Shown here in pieces: positions 1 through 7,636 of a DNA stretch of 33,556 bases. Within the stretch, counting starts at the first letter, position 1; each line of letters begins with the position of its first letter. Location of the stretch: assembly GCA_026386955.1 (NCBI GenBank), contig JAPLMQ010000167.1, positions 1 through 33,556 of the forward strand, written 5' to 3'. The position numbers and the translations under genes are program-made. The DNA is from Planctomycetota bacterium (GTDB lineage: Bacteria; Planctomycetota; Phycisphaerae; Phycisphaerales; Phycisphaeraceae). Below the pieces are notes generated by a model. The model saw nothing but the letters and a program-made list of their open reading frames with translations. It made no database searches and had not been told where the DNA came from.

Positions 1-105
1 GGGGGGCCGGGGGCGGGGGTTCCAAGAGGGGGCATCGTGGTGGACGAACAGGATGCGTCGCAACAGGCGGGATTCGGACGGGGAATTGTAGCTCGATCGC
101 GGGCT

Positions 106-1134
106 TTATTTGTACGCCACGCCCGCGCTGGCCGGGCCCGCGAGATGGATCACCTCGGTCCGGCTGAAGCCCGCCTCGCGGCACCAGCCGGCGAAGTCGG
201 CCCCGGTGAAGTCGAAGGCCTCGCCGAACTCGATGAGCATGTTGAGCGACATCATCAGCCCGAAGGCGTTCTCCCGGCGGGCGTCGTCGATCAGGTTCTC
301 GACGACGATGAACGCCCCGCCCTTGGGCAGCGCCGCGAAGGCCGAGCGGATCAGGTGCTTCTTCTTCTCGAGGTTCCAGTCGTGCAGGATCATGCCCATG
401 GTGACGACGTCGGCCTTGGGGATCGGGTCGGCGAAGAAGTCGAGCGATTGCGCCTTCACGCGGTCGGCCAAACCCGCGGCGGCGATCTTCCGCGTGGCGA
501 TCGCGGTCGCGGGCGGGAGGTCGAGCGTGGTGCAGCGGATGTGCGGGTGCCTCTTGGCGACGAACATCGAGAGCTGCCCGGTCGCGCCGCCGACGTCGCA
601 GAGCGTCTGGTGGCGCGAGAAGTCGTACTTCTCCGCCAGCGCGGCGAAGTTGCCGGCGGAGATGCCGCTCATCGCGTCCATGAACTGCTCGAGTCGCTCG
701 GGCTTGCTGTAGAGCTCGCCGAAGACGGAGTTGCCGGTCGACTTGATCTCGTTCTGCGGCTTGCCGGTGCGGAGGGCCTCGGGGAGGTCGGCCCAGAATT
801 TGTAGAGCCGGTCGTTGGCCATCTCGAGGAAGCCGCCGAGGAATCGCGGGCTGTTGCGGTCGAGGAAAGCCGCGGTCTCGGGGGTGTTGCGGTAGCGCGA
901 GGCGGGGCCGTCGCCGTCGCGCTCGAGGAACTTGAGGGCGACGAGGGTGTCGAAGAAGTCGGGGTTGGAGCGCGGGTGGAGCTTGAGGGCGGCCTGGAGC
1001 TCCGAGCCGGTCATCGCCGTGTCGCCCAGGGCGGTGAAGAGCCCGAGCGAGACGGCGGAGAGGAGGACCTTGGCGGGCCAGAAGGCCATGCCGGCTTCGA
1101 GGAGGCGCGCGGGGGAGAGGGCGGGGGTGGTCAT
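106..1134 (-). CDS. SAM-dependent O-methyltransferase (acetylserotonin O-methyltransferase-like)
   Basis: A 342-residue class I methyltransferase that should transfer a methyl group from S-adenosylmethionine to a hydroxyl on a small molecule. The substrate cannot be told. Residues about 10-100 form the helical dimerisation/winged-helix part typical of plant-type O-methyltransferases. The SAM-binding motif DVGGATGQLS lies at about 180-189, and an acidic strand end TLDLP follows at about 203-207. The HDW motif at 251-253 holds the general-base His of this family. Full length fits the family (about 330-360 residues). The ATG start has no clear Shine-Dalgarno. It lies upstream of, and in the same direction as, nothing else within the window's left edge; the VOC gene on the same strand sits 60 bp before it, so the two may be co-transcribed. 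The fold assignment is firm; the substrate is unknown. Confidence 0.9.
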   Translation of the reverse strand: MTTPALSPARLLEAGMAFWPAKVLLSAVSLGLFTALGDTAMTGSELQAALKLHPRSNPDFFDTLVALKFLERDGDGPASRYRNTPETAAFLDRNSPRFLGGFLEMANDRLYKFWADLPEALRTGKPQNEIKSTGNSVFGELYSKPERLEQFMDAMSGISAGNFAALAEKYDFSRHQTLCDVGGATGQLSMFVAKRHPHIRCTTLDLPPATAIATRKIAAAGLADRVKAQSLDFFADPIPKADVVTMGMILHDWNLEKKKHLIRSAFAALPKGGAFIVVENLIDDARRENAFGLMMSLNMLIEFGEAFDFTGADFAGWCREAGFSRTEVIHLAGPASAGVAYK

Positions 1135-1194
1135 GGTGGAATCCTGATTCGGCGTGCGGGGCGGGCGACCCGCACGCGTGGCGGGCCGCGGACA

Positions 1195-1533
1195 TCACCG
1201 GCGGCTGGAAAGCTGGATGATGTTGCCCTCCGGGTCTTTGGCGTTGCAGAGCTTGAGGCCCGGGCCTTGGCCGAGGTCGGGGCCCATCTTGACGCCGCGG
1301 GCCTTCAACTCCGCGCGGGCGGCCGAGACGTCCTCCGCGTAGAAGCAGATCTTCGTTTTGCCCGGCTTGGGCGTGCCGGTGCGGTGCAGGGCGAGCCGGC
1401 AGGCGCCGGCGTCGAAGTCGACGAATTCAGGCTCGCGGCTGAGGACCTTAAGCCCGATCTTCCGTTCGTAGAAGTCGGTCATCCCGGCCATGTCCTTGGC
1501 GAAGAGGACGACGCGGCGGATGTGCAGTTGCAT
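1195..1533 (-). CDS. VOC (glyoxalase/bleomycin-resistance fold) family protein
   Basis: A 112-residue single VOC module. It opens with a beta-strand (QLHIRRVVLFAKDM) followed by the helix MTDFYERKIGLKVL. It ends with the family-typical KDPEGNIIQL, whose Glu/Gln positions often bind metal. The short length equals one VOC domain, so it should work as a dimer. The reaction (lyase, dioxygenase, isomerase or binding protein) cannot be told. An in-frame ATG 19 codons upstream (1590) exists, but the added residues are unlike a VOC N-terminus, so the start at 1533 is chosen. It lies 87 bp downstream of the Gfo/Idh gene and 60 bp before the methyltransferase on the same strand, suggesting a loose operon. 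Confidence 0.85.
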   Translation of the reverse strand: MQLHIRRVVLFAKDMAGMTDFYERKIGLKVLSREPEFVDFDAGACRLALHRTGTPKPGKTKICFYAEDVSAARAELKARGVKMGPDLGQGPGLKLCNAKDPEGNIIQLSSRR

Positions 1534-1620
1534 GGCGAACTCCACGTCGCATTGTTGGCCGGACGCCCCCCCGGAAGCGACGGCCAACAAGAGGCAAAAG
1601 CGGCCCGCGGCTCCTCCCGC

Positions 1621-2628
1621 TCAAAGCTCCTCCAACTTCACCTTCCGCCCCTCCTTCGCGCTCTTGATCGCCGCGAAGACCATCGCCACCGAGCGCAGGT
1701 TGTCCTTCGCGCTGCACTCCGGCTCGCGCTTGTCGCGGATCGAGGCCAGGAACTCGTCGAGGATCGCCTGGTCGGGCGGCGGGACGTGCACCGGGAAGAT
1801 CTGCTTGTGGAACGGCTTCTCCACGCGGTGCAGGTGGGTGTGCCACATGCCCGAGTCCTCCCACGTGATCGTCCCGCCCGTGCCCTCGATGCGCCAGTTG
1901 CCGTTCCACGAGGTCTGCCGGCCCAGCGCGCAGCCCACCGAGACGTGCGTCGCGTGCATCCCGTTGGCGAACTCGAACATGATCGCGTGGGCCGCGTCCC
2001 CCTTGTGCCAGCCCCAGGACTGGTTCCATGTCATCGCCTGCACGGCCACGGGGTCGGTCCCCAGCACGTAGCGGATCATGTCGAAGTGGTGCACCATCAT
2101 GTCGTTGATCAGCATGAACGGCTGGGTGACGTAATGGCTCCCGGGGATGTCGGCCCAGGGCATGTAGAACTGCACGTCGCACTGCCCGAGTTGCCCGAGC
2201 AGCCCTTCGGCCAGCAGCTTGCGCGTCGTGCGCGGCTGCGAGGTGAAGCGGTAGTTCTGCGTGATCATGTGGCGCACGCCGGCCTTCGTCCCCGCCTCGA
2301 CCACGTTGCGGGCGTGGCTGTAGTCGTCGCTCAGGGGCTTCTCGCCCAGCACGTGCAGCCCGGCGTTGAAGGCGTCGTAGGCGACGAGGTGGTGCACGGC
2401 CGGGGGCGTGACGTCCATGACCCAGTCGGCCTTGACCTTCTTGAGGGCCTCGGGAAGCGTGGCGAAGACCAGGTCGCGCGGGATGCCCAGTCGCTCGACG
2501 GCGCGGGTCACGTTGGGCTCGTGCGGCTCGACGTAGGCGACGATGGAGCAATCCTTGCGGCGGCGGATCGACTCGACCCAGCCGAGGCCACGGCCGCCGA
2601 GGCCGACGACGATGCTGCGGGATGTCAT
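1621..2628 (-). CDS. Gfo/Idh/MocA family NAD(P)-dependent oxidoreductase
   Basis: A 335-residue oxidoreductase of the glucose-fructose oxidoreductase/inositol dehydrogenase family. The N-terminal Rossmann fold starts with VVGLGGRGLGW at about 7-17, where the Gly-rich loop binds the dinucleotide. The EKP motif at 95-97 holds the catalytic Lys. The C-terminal half is the alpha/beta substrate domain, with NDMMVHHFDMIRY supplying the family's His-rich segment. Members oxidise or reduce sugars, inositols or their derivatives. The substrate is not visible. It lies downstream of the TIM-barrel isomerase on the same strand, a pairing common in planctomycete sugar-catabolic clusters. A 138-bp gap holding a perfect palindrome separates the two. 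There is no obvious Shine-Dalgarno before the ATG. Confidence 0.92.
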   Translation of the reverse strand: MTSRSIVVGLGGRGLGWVESIRRRKDCSIVAYVEPHEPNVTRAVERLGIPRDLVFATLPEALKKVKADWVMDVTPPAVHHLVAYDAFNAGLHVLGEKPLSDDYSHARNVVEAGTKAGVRHMITQNYRFTSQPRTTRKLLAEGLLGQLGQCDVQFYMPWADIPGSHYVTQPFMLINDMMVHHFDMIRYVLGTDPVAVQAMTWNQSWGWHKGDAAHAIMFEFANGMHATHVSVGCALGRQTSWNGNWRIEGTGGTITWEDSGMWHTHLHRVEKPFHKQIFPVHVPPPDQAILDEFLASIRDKREPECSAKDNLRSVAMVFAAIKSAKEGRKVKLEEL

Positions 2629-2706
2629 ATCGGGAATCCTTTGTTGGCGCAGATGTGCGCGTGGACGTTTGCGCGGATGAAATTGAAGTCAGGCGTCGAG
2701 AGCGGA

Positions 2707-2736
2707 AAGGATGGGCAACTTAAGTTGCCCATCCTT
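2707..2736. repeat. Perfect 30-bp palindrome, copy A of a dispersed hairpin repeat
   Basis: Two 15-base arms (AAGGATGGGCAACTT and its exact complement) meet without a loop between the isomerase stop and the Gfo/Idh start. A second, diverged copy lies at 31913-31940. The cores differ at five positions, four of which are paired changes that preserve base pairing. It may act as a REP-like element, a processing or attenuation hairpin within the operon, or a non-autonomous mobile repeat. Confidence 0.8.
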
Positions 2737-2766
2737 GCGTCGTGGAAGCATGTGACGCTCGAAAGA

Positions 2767-3600
2767 TCACTTCTTCTTCGCCTTCGCGATGCAGTCGCGG
2801 AGGTACTTGATGCTCTTGGCGAGGTTGGCTCCGCGCTCCTTCGCGTCGGCGCCGGTGATGCCGCACTCGTAGGCCATCGCCCCCTTGAAGCCGATCTCGT
2901 GCAGCACCTTGAACGAGGCGACGAAGTCGATGTCGCCCGTGCCGGGCTCCATGCGGGTGTTGTCGGCCAGGTGCATGTGGGAGATGTACTTCGCCACGTC
3001 GCGCAGCGCGGTGGGCGTGCAGGTCTCCTCGATGTGCATGTGGAAGAAGTCGCTCAGGAGGCCGATGCCCTTGACGCCCGCGGCCTTGATGACGCGCACG
3101 CCGTCCGACTGCTTGCGGAGGTAGTGCTGCTCGTAGCGGTTGAGCGGCTCGAGCATGAAGAGGGTCTTGTTCGCGGCGGCGATGGGGCCCAGCTCCTTGC
3201 AGGCCGCGATCATCAGGTTCTCCTGCAGTTCCATCTGGCTCATGTAGGGGGAGAGGTAGGGGACGACCGGGCCGCCGAAGATGGGCGGAACGATCTGGCC
3301 GACGGCGCCGACGTCGCCGCAGAACTTGAGCACGGCGGCGCTGCCGTCGACGCTGGCGCGGCGCTTGGTCTTGTCGGGGTTGAGGAAGTCGAAGGAGGAG
3401 TTGCCGGCGATGTCGCAGTTGCCGCAGACGCTGGTGATGGGGACCAGGCCGTTGATGGCGTCGGCCTGCTTGCGCATGTTGGGCACGCCGCCGCCCCAGA
3501 CGGAGAGCTCGAGGCCCTCCACGCCGTGGTCCTTGGCCCACTTGGCCTTGTCGGTGGTGTTGTCGCCGGGGCAGAGGCCCAGTTGCAGCGCGATCTTCAC
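2767..3600 (-). CDS. Sugar phosphate isomerase/epimerase (xylose-isomerase-like TIM barrel)
   Basis: A 277-residue protein of the AP-endonuclease-2/xylose-isomerase-like family, which isomerises or epimerises keto sugars or related acids. Metal-ligand motifs appear in barrel order: LEPLNRY (Glu), LLSDFFHMHIEE (Asp/His), HMHLADN (His) and AYECG (Glu). The start is the GTG at 3600, where AGGAG lies about 7 bases upstream and the protein begins directly with the first barrel strand (KIALQLGLCPGD). The open frame continues upstream, but into sequence unlike the family. It is the first gene of a minus-strand unit with the Gfo/Idh gene. It is divergent from the enolase-superfamily gene across a 154-bp shared promoter region. 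Confidence 0.9.
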   Translation of the reverse strand: MKIALQLGLCPGDNTTDKAKWAKDHGVEGLELSVWGGGVPNMRKQADAINGLVPITSVCGNCDIAGNSSFDFLNPDKTKRRASVDGSAAVLKFCGDVGAVGQIVPPIFGGPVVPYLSPYMSQMELQENLMIAACKELGPIAAANKTLFMLEPLNRYEQHYLRKQSDGVRVIKAAGVKGIGLLSDFFHMHIEETCTPTALRDVAKYISHMHLADNTRMEPGTGDIDFVASFKVLHEIGFKGAMAYECGITGADAKERGANLAKSIKYLRDCIAKAKKK

Positions 3601-3754
3601 GGTGGATCTCCTGACGGGTTGGAAAGGGGGAGCGATTGGGAGACGGGAATTCCGGGGGACGCGGGGAACATGATGCCTCGCGGAGCGCCGGCAGGCAAAA
3701 CAGGTATGCTCCCGTGCGGGATCGAGTGGCCCCTTTTCCGTCGCGGAGCATGCC

Positions 3755-4948
3755 GTGCGCATCGACCATTTCGACGTCTTCAACCTTCGCTTCGAATACC
3801 CCAACGCCGTGGGCTTCCACTACGCCGGCGGCACCTGCACCGCCCGGCTGACCAGCGTCGTGCGCGTGGTGACCGACACCGGCCACGTCGGCCTCGGCTC
3901 GGCCTACGCCCATCCCGCGCTGGTCCAGCTCGTCGTCAAGGAGCAGCTCGAGCCGCTGCTGCGCGGGAAGGACCCGCGCGAGGTCGAGGCCCGCTGGGAG
4001 GAGATGTACGGCCTGACCCGCTGGTACGGCCGCAAGGGGGCGGCCGTCTCGGCGATCGGGGCCCTCGACATCGCCTTCTGGGACCTGCGCGCCAAGGCGG
4101 CCGACAAGCCGCTCTGGAAACTGCTCGGCGGGAAGGAGGCGAGCTGCCCCGCCTATGCCAGCGGACTGCTGTGGAAGTCCTACGACTCGCTCGCGGCCGA
4201 AGCCAGCAAGCACCTCGAACGCGGGTTCCGCCGGATGAAGATGCGCATGGCCCGCAGCGAGGAGTACGACACCCAGGCCGTGCGGGCGATCCGCAAGGCG
4301 ATCGGGCCGAAGAACGACCTGATGGCCGACGCGGGCATGCGCTACGGCGTCGACCTCGCGACGCGCGTCGGCAAGGTGCTCGAGGAGGAGAAGGTCTTCT
4401 GGTTCGAGGAGCCCTTCAAGCCCGAGGACTACGACCGCTACCGCGCGATGAACGGACGGCTGCGCGTGCCGATCGCGGCAGGGGAGAACGAGTTCGGCCT
4501 GCAGGGCTTCACCGAGCTGATGACCGCCGGCTGGGTCGACATCGCCCAGCCGGACGCCTGCCGCTGCGGCGGGCTGACCGAGGCCCTGCGCGTCGCGAAG
4601 CTCGCGGCCACGCTCGACGTGAAGATCGCCCCGCACACATGGAGCGACGCCGTCGCCCTGCACGCCAACGCGGCCATGGTCGCCTCGATCCCGCACGGAT
4701 TGACCGTCGAGGTCGACCAGACCGGCAACCCGTTCATCGAGAAGCTGCTGGCCGAGCCGTTGGTGGTCCGCGACGGGCGGTTGAAGCTGAGCGACAAGCC
4801 GGGGCTGGGGATCGAGCTGGACATGAAGGTGGTGGAGTCGCTGAAGATGGCAGACCCGCTGCGCATCCCCGAGGGGAACTACTCCGACATGGTCTTCGGC
4901 CCGAGCCACTGGACGCCGGCGGGGCCTTACAAGGAGGGCGTGGCGTGA
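3755..4948 (+). CDS. Mandelate racemase/muconate lactonizing enzyme-family protein (enolase superfamily)
   Basis: A 397-residue enolase-superfamily enzyme, likely a sugar-acid dehydratase, racemase or epimerase that abstracts an alpha proton next to a carboxylate. The capping domain (about 1-125) is followed by the barrel. A lysine-bearing KMRM motif lies at about 162-165. Metal ligands are D192 (MADAG), E218 (FWFEEP) and E244 (GENEFG). D267 (QPDACRCGG) and H294 (APHTW) form the His-Asp dyad of the mandelate racemase subgroup. All catalytic positions look intact. The GTG start has GGAG six bases upstream. Its stop overlaps the next gene's start as GTGA, so the two are translationally coupled. 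The subgroup is fairly clear; the substrate is not. Confidence 0.93.
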   Translation: MRIDHFDVFNLRFEYPNAVGFHYAGGTCTARLTSVVRVVTDTGHVGLGSAYAHPALVQLVVKEQLEPLLRGKDPREVEARWEEMYGLTRWYGRKGAAVSAIGALDIAFWDLRAKAADKPLWKLLGGKEASCPAYASGLLWKSYDSLAAEASKHLERGFRRMKMRMARSEEYDTQAVRAIRKAIGPKNDLMADAGMRYGVDLATRVGKVLEEEKVFWFEEPFKPEDYDRYRAMNGRLRVPIAAGENEFGLQGFTELMTAGWVDIAQPDACRCGGLTEALRVAKLAATLDVKIAPHTWSDAVALHANAAMVASIPHGLTVEVDQTGNPFIEKLLAEPLVVRDGRLKLSDKPGLGIELDMKVVESLKMADPLRIPEGNYSDMVFGPSHWTPAGPYKEGVA

Positions 4949-6495
4949 GCGGCAGCGGCGCGAAGAAAATCGGACGGATCGCCATCGGCTCGGTGCTCAC
5001 CGAGTGCAACCAGTTCGGCGGTCTGCCCATCGAGATCGAGCGGTTCGAGCAATACGAGTACCGGCGCGGGGCGGCGGTGCTGCAGACGCCGGGCGGGCCG
5101 GTGGCGGGCATGCTGGGCGTACTCAAGGAGGCCGGGGCGACGGCGGTCCCGCTGGTCGTCGCGGCGACGGGGCCGGGCGGGCCGCTGACGAAGGCCTGCT
5201 GGGCCCGGCTGCGCGACGAACTGCTCGCCGACCTGAAGGCGGCGTTGCCCGTCGAGGGCGTGCTGCTCGCGCTGCACGGCTCGGCGGTGGCGGAGGGCGA
5301 CGGCCATGTCGATGTGGATGTCGAGGGCGAGATACTCAAGGCCGCCCGTGCGATCGTCGGCCCGGCCATCCCCATCGTCGCGACGCTCGACCTGCACGCC
5401 CACGTCACCGAGGCGATGGTCGCCAACGCCGACGCGCTGATCGCCTGGGAGACCTACCCGCACGTCGACACGCTCGAGACCGGCCAGCGCGGGGCGCGGA
5501 TGCTGCTGGCGATCCTGCGAGGGGAATGCCGTCCGACGATGGCGATGGCGAAGGTGCCCGTGCTGACCAGCGGCGTGCGCGGGGCGACCATCGGCGACGA
5601 CCCCTTCGCTGACCTGATGCGCCACGCGAAGAGCCTCGAAGGCAGGGACGGCGTGCTCTCCACGAGCGTCTTCCTCGTTCACCCGTACCTCGACATGCCC
5701 GACATGGGCAGCGGCGGGCTGGTGATCACCGACGGCGACATGCCCAAGGCTGTGCGCTTGGCGGAGGACTTGGCCGTGCGCTATTGGGCGCGGAGGAAGG
5801 ATCTGGAGCCGCCGACGTGGACGCCCGCGGAGGCGATCGCGCGCGGGTTGAAGGTCGCGGGCGGGCCGGTGCTGCTGGTGGAGACGGCCGACTGCAACGG
5901 CGGCGGGGCCGCGGGCGACAGCGTGGCGACGATCAAGGCGCTGGTGGAGGCCAACGTGGCCGAGCCGGCGCTGGCGATGGTGGTCGATCCCGAGGCCGCG
6001 CGGGCCTGCCACGCCGCGGGCGTTGGCGCGGCGGTGACGCTGCAGGTCGGGCACAAGCTCGACCCGCGCTGGGGCAAGCCGACGACGCTCCGCGGCCGGG
6101 TCGAGAAACTGAGCGACGGGAAATTCCAATACACGGGCGGCGTCTGGGGCGGGACGTGGAGCTCCATGGGCCCGACGGCGCTGCTGGCCTGCGGCGCGGC
6201 GGGCAACGTGAAGGTGCTCGTCACCACGCTGGGGACCTACGACTGGGCTGACGAGCAGTTCCGCTCGATGGGGCTCGATGCGTCGACGATGAAGTTCGTC
6301 GTGGCGAAGAACCCGATGAACTACCGCTTCGCCTACGCGGGCATCGCCAAGGAGGCGTTGATCCTCGACACGCCCGGCCCGACGCCGGCGACGGTGAAGC
6401 ACTTCAAGTACCGCCACCGCGTGGGGCCTTGGTTTCCCGCCGATGCGGAGATTCCCGGGCTCAAACCTCGTGTGATGCGCGGACGGACACCTTGA
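4945..6495 (+). CDS. M81 family metallopeptidase (MlrC/DUF1485-like)
   Basis: A 516-residue protein of the M81/MlrC family, whose founding member cleaves the linear tetrapeptide from microcystin breakdown. Most family members have no known substrate. TLDLHAH at about 147-153 and ETYPHVD at about 169-175 match the Asp/His zinc-ligand motifs. ETADCNGGGAAGDS begins the conserved C-terminal domain. The GTG start overlaps the preceding stop by four bases, and AAGGAGG sits seven bases upstream, the strongest ribosome site in the region. Its coupling to a mandelate racemase-like enzyme suggests amide or N-acyl hydrolysis of a small carbon source rather than general proteolysis; that is inference. 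Confidence 0.9.
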   Translation: MSGSGAKKIGRIAIGSVLTECNQFGGLPIEIERFEQYEYRRGAAVLQTPGGPVAGMLGVLKEAGATAVPLVVAATGPGGPLTKACWARLRDELLADLKAALPVEGVLLALHGSAVAEGDGHVDVDVEGEILKAARAIVGPAIPIVATLDLHAHVTEAMVANADALIAWETYPHVDTLETGQRGARMLLAILRGECRPTMAMAKVPVLTSGVRGATIGDDPFADLMRHAKSLEGRDGVLSTSVFLVHPYLDMPDMGSGGLVITDGDMPKAVRLAEDLAVRYWARRKDLEPPTWTPAEAIARGLKVAGGPVLLVETADCNGGGAAGDSVATIKALVEANVAEPALAMVVDPEAARACHAAGVGAAVTLQVGHKLDPRWGKPTTLRGRVEKLSDGKFQYTGGVWGGTWSSMGPTALLACGAAGNVKVLVTTLGTYDWADEQFRSMGLDASTMKFVVAKNPMNYRFAYAGIAKEALILDTPGPTPATVKHFKYRHRVGPWFPADAEIPGLKPRVMRGRTP

Positions 6496-6517
6496 CACTG
6501 GCCTTAGGTTCGGAGTT

Positions 6518-6531
6518 CCGCCTTCAGGCGG
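6518..6531. repeat. Short GC-rich hairpin (CCGCCT-TC-AGGCGG)
   Basis: Perfect 6-bp arms with a two-base loop, 23 bp after the M81 stop. No T-run follows. It could be a weak terminator or a REP-like repeat adjoining the larger inverted repeat that starts at 6539. Confidence 0.45.
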
Positions 6532-6538
6532 TCTTCTC

Positions 6539-6712
6539 TGGTGCCACATGTCATCGTACTCGTGACATGTGTCTTGGAATGACGTGCGGCCCCCATCCAT
6601 CAAAGAGCGTCGATCCCCCTTGGATTACGAGCCTTCTGCGACGAGTTTGCCGCGAGGTCCTGAGCCATCCGTCGACCGGCACATGTCACGAGTACGATGA
6701 CATGTGGCACCA
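6539..6712. repeat. 174-bp MITE-like element with perfect 33-bp inverted ends
   Basis: Bases 6539-6571 are the exact reverse complement of 6680-6712 (33 of 33), enclosing 108 bp with no credible gene. Each arm is itself a dyad: CACATGTCA and TGACATGTG flank a nine-base loop. Inverted ends of this length in a small non-coding element suggest a mobile miniature element or a paired REP/BIME unit. No clear target-site duplication is visible outside the arms. It sits between the M81 gene and the SDR gene, where it could act as a transcription barrier. Confidence 0.75.
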
Positions 6713-6787
6713 GAAAAGAGACTTCCTGCGACTCACGCCGACCCCGCGGTTCTTCCGCAGGCGTCGGCGGCTCTGCGAGACACAACC

Positions 6788-7552
6788 ATGTCCACTCCCC
6801 TGAGCCAGGCACGCATCCTCATCACCGGTGCCGCGGGCGGCATCGGCTCCGCCTGCGCCCGGGCGTTCGCCAAGGCCGGGGCCCGCGTGGCGATGACCGA
6901 CGTCGCGGCCCCGCCGACGCCGATCCTCGAGGGCGGACAACACCGCTTCATCCCCGCCGACCTGCGCAGCGAAGCCTCCATCCGCGACCTGGTCGCGCAA
7001 GCGGCCAGAGAAATGGGCGGCCTCGACGTGCTGGTGAACAACGCCGCCGTGCTGGTGCCGACGGTGCCCCTGCACGAAACCGCCCTCGCCCAGTTCGACG
7101 ACCTGGTCGCGGTGAACCTCCGCGCGGTCTTCCTGCTCTGCCGCGAGGCTTATCCGCACCTCAAGGCCTCGCGCGGCTGCATCGTCAACATGTCCTCCAT
7201 GGCGGGTGTCAACGGCGAGAAGCACCACGCCCTCTACGCCGCGACCAAAGGGGCGGTCAACGCCCTCACGCAGTCGATGGCGGTGGACTACGGCGGCGAC
7301 GGCATCCGCTGCAACGCCGTCTGCCCCTCGAGCGTCATCACGCCCAACGTCGACAAGATGATCGCCGCGACGCCCGACCCGGCCGCGACGGTCAAGCTCC
7401 GCCGCTCGATCAACCCGCTGGGGTTCACCGCGCTGCCGGAGCACATCGCCTCGGTGGTCCTCTTCCTCGCCTCGCCCGAAGCGGCCTTCATGAGCGGGGC
7501 CCTGGTCCCGGTCTCGGGCGGCTCGGAGTGCGGGTACGGGATCAAGTTCTGA
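6788..7552 (+). CDS. SDR family NAD(P)-dependent oxidoreductase
   Basis: A 254-residue classical short-chain dehydrogenase. TGAAGGIG at 13-20 is the cofactor loop, and D38 (TDVA) after strand 2 favours NAD over NADP. NNAA lies at about 84-87. The catalytic Ser is in NMSS (about 137), with Tyr150 and Lys154 in YAATK. The C-terminus has the usual LFLASPEAAFMSG and SGG motifs. ATG 6788 is chosen because the fold begins there; an upstream in-frame ATG (6704) would place the start inside the inverted repeat. It lies 292 bp after the M81 gene on the same strand and may oxidise an intermediate of that cluster. Confidence 0.9.
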   Translation: MSTPLSQARILITGAAGGIGSACARAFAKAGARVAMTDVAAPPTPILEGGQHRFIPADLRSEASIRDLVAQAAREMGGLDVLVNNAAVLVPTVPLHETALAQFDDLVAVNLRAVFLLCREAYPHLKASRGCIVNMSSMAGVNGEKHHALYAATKGAVNALTQSMAVDYGGDGIRCNAVCPSSVITPNVDKMIAATPDPAATVKLRRSINPLGFTALPEHIASVVLFLASPEAAFMSGALVPVSGGSECGYGIKF

Positions 7553-7636
7553 GGAACGCGCGTCGCAATGGTTCGGCGCGGAACAGGGCCCAGGCGCTGC
7601 GGGACCTGGGAATCCATCTTTGCAAGTCGATGCGAT

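Noticed and set aside
1..105. G-rich left edge of the window (runs of five to six G) as a possible G-quadruplex or gene end.
   Set aside because: G-runs are irregular and few, no gene can be read, and the edge is too short to judge.
37..6495. A single 2152-codon plus-strand open frame covering the whole left end.
   Set aside because: Only its last 516 codons (4945-6495, M81) look like protein. The rest is antisense to the methyltransferase, VOC, Gfo/Idh and isomerase genes or out of frame with the enolase-superfamily gene, and stays open because of high G+C.
7553..7636. CCCAGG/CCTGGG stem between the convergent SDR and TPR genes as a terminator.
   Set aside because: Ten-base loop, six-base arms and no T-run; not convincing enough to list.
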